From contig NC_030679.2 of assembly GCF_000004195.4 (NCBI RefSeq), forward strand, positions 34,833,712 to 34,897,711: DNA of 64,000 bases, in the 5' to 3' direction. Positions 59,296 through 64,000 of this stretch are shown here, piece after piece (positions within the stretch are counted from its first letter, which is position 1; each line of letters opens with the position of its first letter). Origin of the DNA: Xenopus tropicalis (Eukaryota > Chordata > Amphibia > Anura > Pipidae). Below the pieces are notes generated by a model. The model did no database searches. It was not told the origin of the DNA and was given only the letters and a program-made list of their open reading frames with translations. A program made the position numbers and the translations under genes.

Positions 59296-59784
59296 TAATG
59301 ATGAGTGAATCTGTCCCGTTTCACTTCGCCAAAAGATTTACGAATCTTTCAAAAAAAGAAAAATGTTGCGCGTCAAAAAAATTCTTTCAATGGCGCGAGA
59401 CAATTCTTTTGATGAGAGACAATTCTTTTTGATGCGAGAGACAATTCTTTTGATGAGAGACAATTCTTTTTGATGCAAGAGACGATTCTTTTTGATGCAA
59501 GAGACAATTCTTTTGATGAGTGAGACCATTCTTTTTGGTGCAAGACAATTCTTTTGACACATGACAATACGTTTGAAGCGCAACAATTCTTTTTAGGAGT
59601 GAGACAATTCTTTTTTTACGCTCCCAACAATTAGTTTGACGTGGGGCGACAATTTTTGGATGAGCAGCAAATTTTTCTGCTGTAAATGTCATCGTTTCTC
59701 GTTTCGAGAAAAATAATCTGCCAATGGGGAAACACAGAAATTCACCGCAAATGCACGCCTGCCGAATTTTTTCACCCATCACTA
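59296..59784. mobile_element. hAT-A MITE with internal minisatellite
   Basis: TAATGATGAGTGAATCTG starts it and TTTTTTCACCCATCACTA ends it. The 8-bp flanks do not match. The interior is expanded by a tandem array at 59395-59625. Confidence 0.7.
59395..59625. repeat. Irregular minisatellite (GAGACAATTCTTTTGATG)
   Basis: Repeats of roughly 19-25 bp, with units such as GAGACAATTCTTTTTGATGC. Minus-strand frames of 64-142 codons with Lys-Arg-Ile-Val-Ser repeats are translations of this array, not genes. Confidence 0.85.
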
Positions 59785-60004
59785 AGGCCAAATGCCTTAT
59801 GTAGAAAAGGTGCATAAACGCTAGCTATTTCCAAAAATAAATACATTTTTACATAGACTTACATTATTCTACATATTAACAGGGAACCAAAATAGCCCAA
59901 CTCTGCCATGTAAGAACTGTTTTCTAAATCCCCTTAAACTGGCAGAGTTATGCACCCCCCTCCATCAACTTGTTTTATTGTGGAGTGATGGATTCTGGGA
60001 CTTA
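59785..60004. other. Unassigned tract
   Basis: Nothing recognised. Confidence 0.45.
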
Positions 60005-60093
60005 TATAGTTTCATAGTCACAGTTAAGTTGGGTTAAAAAAGACCAAAGTCCACCAAGTTCAACCCTTCAAGGTGAACCCCAGCACACACAAA

Positions 60094-61257
60094 CCTATAC
60101 TGACCTATCTATACACTCACATACATAAACCCATACTGACCTATCTATACACTCACATACAGACCCATATTGACCTATCTATCCACTCACATACAGACCC
60201 ATACTGACCTATCTATACACTCACATACAGACCCATACTGACCTATCTATACACTCACATACAGACCCACACTGACCTATCTATACACTCACATACAGAC
60301 CCATACTGACCTATCTATCCACTCACATACAGACCCATACTGACCTATCTATCCACTCACATACAGACCCATACTGACCTATCTATCCACTCACATACAG
60401 ACCCATACTGACCTATCTATCCACTCATATACATAAACCCATACTGACCTATCTATACACTCACATACAGACCCATACTGACCTATCTATACACTCACAT
60501 ACAGACCCATCCTGACCTATCTATACACTCACATACAGACCCATACTGACCTATCTATACACTCACATACAGACCCATACTGTCCTATCTATACACTCAC
60601 ATACAGACCCATACTGACCTATCTATACACTCACATACAGACCCATACTGACCTATCTATACACTCACATACAGACCCACACTGACCTATCTATACACTC
60701 ACATACAGACCCATACTGACCTATCTCTACACTCACATACAGACCCATACTGACCTATCTATACACTCACATACATAAACCCATACTGACCTATCTATAC
60801 ACTCACATACATAAACCCATACTGACCTATCTATACACTCACATGCAGACCCATACTGACCTATCTATACACTCACATACAGACCCACACTGACCTATCT
60901 ATATACTCACATACAGACCCATACTGACCTATCTATACACTCACATACATAAACCCATACTGACCTATCTATACACTCACATACATAAACCCATACTGAC
61001 CTATCTATACACTCACATGCAGACCCATACTGACCTATCTATACACTCACATACAGACCCACACTGACCTATCTATATACTCACATACAGACCCATACTG
61101 ACCTATCTATACAATCACATACAGACCCATACTGACCTATCTATACACTCACATCCAGACCCATACTGACCTATCTATCCACTCACATACAGACCCACAC
61201 TGACCTATCTATACACTCACACACAGACCCATACTGACCTATCTATACACTCACATA
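60094..61257. repeat. 34-bp minisatellite in CR1 3' UTR, about 34 units
   Basis: Units of the type CATACTGACCTATCTATACA followed by CTCACATACAGACC repeat every 34 bp; some units are 36 bp with CATAAACC in place of CAGACC. Sequence variants (TATCC/TATAC, CACAC/CATAC) recur in blocks, suggesting higher-order duplication. The other CR1 copies have only one equivalent unit, so it expanded here. Confidence 0.95.
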
Positions 61258-62842
61258 CAGTGGCTTGCAAAAGTATTCGGCCCCCTTGAACTTTTCCACA
61301 TTTTGTCACATTACAGCCACAAATATGAATCAATTTTATTGGAATTCCATGTGAAAGACCAATACAAAGTGGTGTACACGTGAGAAGTGGAACGAAAATC
61401 ATACATGATTCCAAACATTTTTTACAAATAAATAACTGCAAAGTGGGGTGTGCATAATTATTCAGCCCCCTGAATCAATACTTTGTAGAACCACCTTTTG
61501 CTGCAATTACAGCTGCCAGGCTTTTAGGGTATGTCTCTACCAGCTTTGCACATCTACAGACTGAAATCCTTGCCCATTCTTCTTTGCAAAACAGCGCCAG
61601 CTCAGTCAGATTAGATGGACAGCGTTTGTGAACAGCAGTTTTCAGATCTTGCCACAGATTCTCGATTGGATTTAGATCTGGACTTTGACTGGGCCATTCT
61701 AACACATGGATATGTTTTGTTTTAAACCATTCCATTGTTGCCCTGGCTTTATGTTTAGGGTCGTTGTCCTGCTGGAAGGTGAACCTCCGCCCCAGTCTCA
61801 AGTCTTTTGCAGACTCCAAGAGGTTTTCTTCCAAGATTGCCCTGTATTTGGCTCCATCCATCTTCCCATCAACTCTGACCAGCTTCCCTGTCCCTGCTGA
61901 AGAGAAGCACCCCCAGAGCATGATGCTGCCACCACCATATTTGACAGTGGGGATGATGTGTTCAGAGTGATGTGCAGTGTTAGTTTTCCGCCACACAAAG
62001 CATTCCATTTTGGTCTCATCTGACCAGAGCACCTTCTTCCACATGTTTGCTGTGTCCCCCACATGGCTTGTGGCAAACTGCAAACAGGACTTCTTATGGT
62101 TTTCTGTTAACAATGGCTTTCTTCTTGCCACTCTACCATAAAGGCCAACTTTGTGCAGTGCACGACTAATAGTTGTCCTATGGACAGATTGCCCCACCTG
62201 AGCTGTAGATCTCTGCAGCTCGTCCAGAGTCACCATGGGCCTCTTGGCTGCATTTCTGATCAGCGCTCTCCTTGTTCGGCCTGTGAGTTTAGGTGGACGG
62301 CCTTGTCTTGGTAGGTTTACAGTTGTGCCATACTCCTTCCATTTCTGAATGATCGCTTGAACAGTGCTCCGTGGAATGTTCAAGGCTTTGGAAATCTTTT
62401 TGTAGCCTAAGCCTGCTTTAAATTTCTCAATAACTTTATCTCTGACCTGTCTGGTGTGTTCTTTGGACTTCATGGTGTTGTTGCTCCCAATATTCTCTTA
62501 GACAACGTCTGAGGCCGTCACAGAGCAGCTGTATTTGTACTGACATTAGATTACACACAGGTGCACTCTATTTAGTCATTAGCACTCATCAGGCAATGTC
62601 TATGGGCAACTGACTGCACTCAGACCAAAGGGGGCTGAATAATTACGCACACCCCACTTTGCAGTTATTTATTTGTAAAAAATGTTTGGAATCATGTATG
62701 ATTTTTGTTCCACTTCTCACGTGTACACCACTTTGTATTGGTCTTTCACGTGGAATACCAATAAAATTGATTCATGTTTGTGGCTGTAATGTGACAAAAT
62801 GTGGAAAAGTTCAAGGGGGCCGAATACTTTTGCAAGCCACTG
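61258..62842 (-). mobile_element. Complete Tc1-like transposon
   Basis: The element is 1585 bp with terminal inverted repeats of 214 bp (61258-61471 and 62629-62842). The repeats differ at about five positions. They start CAGTGGCTTGCAAAAGTATT. TA flanks each end (61256-61257 and 62843-62844), the target duplication of the Tc1/mariner superfamily. Long repeats of about 210 bp are typical of the IR/DR group, which includes Sleeping Beauty. The transposase frame is uninterrupted. It sits within the CR1 minisatellite, so it is younger than at least part of that expansion. Confidence 0.95.
61475..62473 (-). CDS. Tc1-like transposase, apparently intact
   Basis: The 332-residue protein cuts the element out of DNA and joins it at a TA. 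The N-terminal half carries paired helix-turn-helix DNA-binding regions (about residues 10-50 and 75-115), with a GRPPK linker at 58-62 that may contact A-T-rich DNA and a basic nuclear-signal-like stretch. The catalytic triad is DD34E: Asp152 in WSDETK, Asp236 in FQQDNDPKH and Glu271 in PIENLW. A Gly-rich block YGGGSIMLWG spans 179-188. It ends AAKGGSTKY as full-length relatives do, and its length is in the usual range of about 340. The first ATG at 62473 gives the full N-terminus. The stop lies 3 bp from the left inverted repeat. No frameshift or nonsense change is visible; activity is untested. Confidence 0.95.
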   Translation of the reverse strand: MKSKEHTRQVRDKVIEKFKAGLGYKKISKALNIPRSTVQAIIQKWKEYGTTVNLPRQGRPPKLTGRTRRALIRNAAKRPMVTLDELQRSTAQVGQSVHRTTISRALHKVGLYGRVARRKPLLTENHKKSCLQFATSHVGDTANMWKKVLWSDETKMECFVWRKTNTAHHSEHIIPTVKYGGGSIMLWGCFSSAGTGKLVRVDGKMDGAKYRAILEENLLESAKDLRLGRRFTFQQDNDPKHKARATMEWFKTKHIHVLEWPSQSPDLNPIENLWQDLKTAVHKRCPSNLTELALFCKEEWARISVCRCAKLVETYPKSLAAVIAAKGGSTKY

Positions 62843-62872
62843 TACATAAACTATATATACCAACATCAATAC

Positions 62873-63700
62873 TACTCTTTCCATAGTGGGTGGTGCACCT
62901 GGAAAGCAGAGGGACTTCACATCCCAGAATCCATCACTTTTCAAAAGAACAGGATGAGGGAGGGGTTGCATGACACTGCCTACCAGAGGAAAAAAATGGT
63001 TTAAAGTTAGAGATAGATTATGTATGTGGAATAAGGTATGTCTGTGTAAAAAATATATATAATATATAAATAAAACCCACTAGTCAGGGGTTGGGATACT
63101 GGACATTTATATGGCTCTTACAGTCCGTGCCTCATATACAGTATATAGTGCCAGAAAATTGACGTTCAGGTCTGTTTACTAAATTGCATGTGTTGCTACT
63201 TATAATAAGCCAAATCAAAAATGTTTGCTCAGTCTATGACAAGTACAGACATTTATGTTAGTGGCTGCCTCAGGCACAAACTGACACAATTTTCTAAATA
63301 TGGAAACCATATACTATTGTCATACACATGCTATGGTCCTGCCCTGAAATTCTCCCCATATATAAGACAAGATCGAATTTACAAAATTTACAAAATTGTG
63401 ACTCCGAACATAATTCTTTTGGGCTCAAAAAGAGGAGTATTTTTTTATTTATTTTTTTTAAAACAGCACATTTTGTAAACTTCTGGAGATCTAGTAAAAA
63501 GAGGTGCAATTTTTTAGCCAGCCACAACACAAGATAGACAGAGATACACAAATTACTCCTTCTTTGACTAAATCCCCTGTACTGGTTCTCCCTGTGGTTA
63601 TAACCAACAATGGAGATTATTTAAGTAAGGGGTAAGGTTATTTTTTAAAGGAGGTTCACTGCAAAAATATGATAAACAATAATAATATATATTATATATA
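62873..63700. other. A+T-rich unassigned tract
   Basis: No gene recognised. AAGGTATGTCTGTGTAAAA near 63032 is shared with 35003. TAAGGGGTAAGGTTATTT near 63628 resembles part of the inverted repeat at 54635. Confidence 0.45.
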
Positions 63701-64000
63701 CAGGTATAGGACCCATTATCCAGAATGCTCGGGACCAAGGGCATTCCGGATAAGGGATCTTTCCGTAATTTGGATCTTCACACCTTAAGTCTACTAAAAA
63801 ATCAATAAAACATTAATTAAACCCAATAGGAATCTTTTGCATCCAATAAGGATTATTTATATCTTAGTTTGGATCAATTACAAGATACTGTTTTATTTCT
63901 ACATAGAAAAAGGAAATCAGTTTTAAAATTCTGAATTATTTGATTAAAATGGAGTCTATGGGAGACGGGCTTTCCGTAATTCGGAGCTTTCTGGATAACG
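63701..64000 (-). mobile_element. P-type MITE, cut by window end
   Basis: Starts CAGGTATAGGACCCATTATC after TATATA and closely matches 9398-9725 along its length. The right terminus is outside the window. Confidence 0.75.

Larger units (their letters stand above)
60005..62872 (-). mobile_element. CR1 3' end, expanded and split by Tc1
   Basis: The minus-strand CR1 tail starts near 60005 with worn GTTACATAG-type repeats and AAAAAAGACCAAAGTCCACC. It then enters a tandemly expanded 3' UTR block. After the Tc1 insertion it resumes at 62845 with CATAAACTATATATACCAAC and ATCAATACTA, matching 47900-47932, and stops near 62872. Only the 3' UTR is present. Confidence 0.8.

Noticed and set aside
59387..59815. 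142-codon minus-strand frame rich in Lys, Arg and Ser
   Set aside because: It is a translation of an irregular tandem repeat within a hAT-A MITE.
60094..61257. CRISPR-like or satellite array
   Set aside because: It is a contiguous 34-bp minisatellite within a CR1 3' UTR, local to this copy.

Overview
The window looks like non-coding DNA from a Xenopus-type (pipid frog) nuclear genome. I see no host protein-coding exon, tRNA, rRNA or snRNA gene that I can support. The organism call rests on the repeats: CR1-type LINEs whose 3' ends carry an ACTATGTAAC motif, TTAA-flanked Kolobok/T2-type MITEs, palindromic MITEs with TACAGGTATGGGACC termini, short hAT-type MITEs, and a Tc1 transposon. I cannot separate X. 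tropicalis from X. laevis. The only long open reading frames belong to transposable elements: a complete Tc1 transposase (61475-62473, minus) and the 3' part of a CR1 reverse transcriptase (35301-36428, plus). Almost every other open frame is short and lies in repeats or A+T-rich filler.

Family labels used here are mine. hAT-A: termini TAGTGATGAG, 8-bp target duplications. hAT-B: termini TAGAGATGTAGCGAAC, 8-bp duplications. H1: termini GGGGCTGATTTACTAA, 3-bp duplications. H2: termini GGCTGATGCCACACG, TAA duplication. P: termini CAGGTATGGGACC, flanked by TA. V: termini TAAAGSTGGCCATACACG. T2: termini TTAAAGG, TTAA target.

Layout. 1-5 kb: one hAT-A MITE, a 24-bp minisatellite, an H1 MITE and an LTR-like remnant. 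5.6-10.7 kb: an L1/Tx1-type reverse transcriptase relic ending at a T2 MITE, then a V MITE, a P MITE and a second T2 MITE. 11-13 kb: an LTR-like remnant split by an H1 MITE that carries nine copies of a 52-bp repeat. 17-24 kb: hAT-A copies and two CR1 relics cut up by stacked MITEs. 26-34 kb: a V MITE, a T2-like element, an LTR-like remnant and P MITEs. 35-36.5 kb: the best-preserved CR1 fragment. 37-41 kb: an H2 MITE, a foldback element interrupted by a 1.25-kb hAT-B element, and a GC-rich palindromic T2 MITE. 42-52 kb: H1, P, hAT-B and CR1 copies, often nested. 54-57 kb: opposed ATT/AAT arrays, a long inverted repeat and a dead Tc1 transposase. 59-64 kb: a hAT-A MITE with an internal minisatellite, then a CR1 3' end expanded into about 34 copies of a 34-bp unit with a 1585-bp Tc1 element inserted in it, and finally a P MITE cut by the window end.

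The window is best read as a history of insertions. Several nests keep target-site duplications that give insertion order. I found no new enzymatic or defence system. The most informative items are the intact Tc1 element, the hAT-B MITEs with four perfect 8-bp duplications, the hAT-B/H2 composites, the foldback whose second arm records the empty site, and T2 MITEs carrying matches to RFX, YY1 and NRF1 binding motifs.
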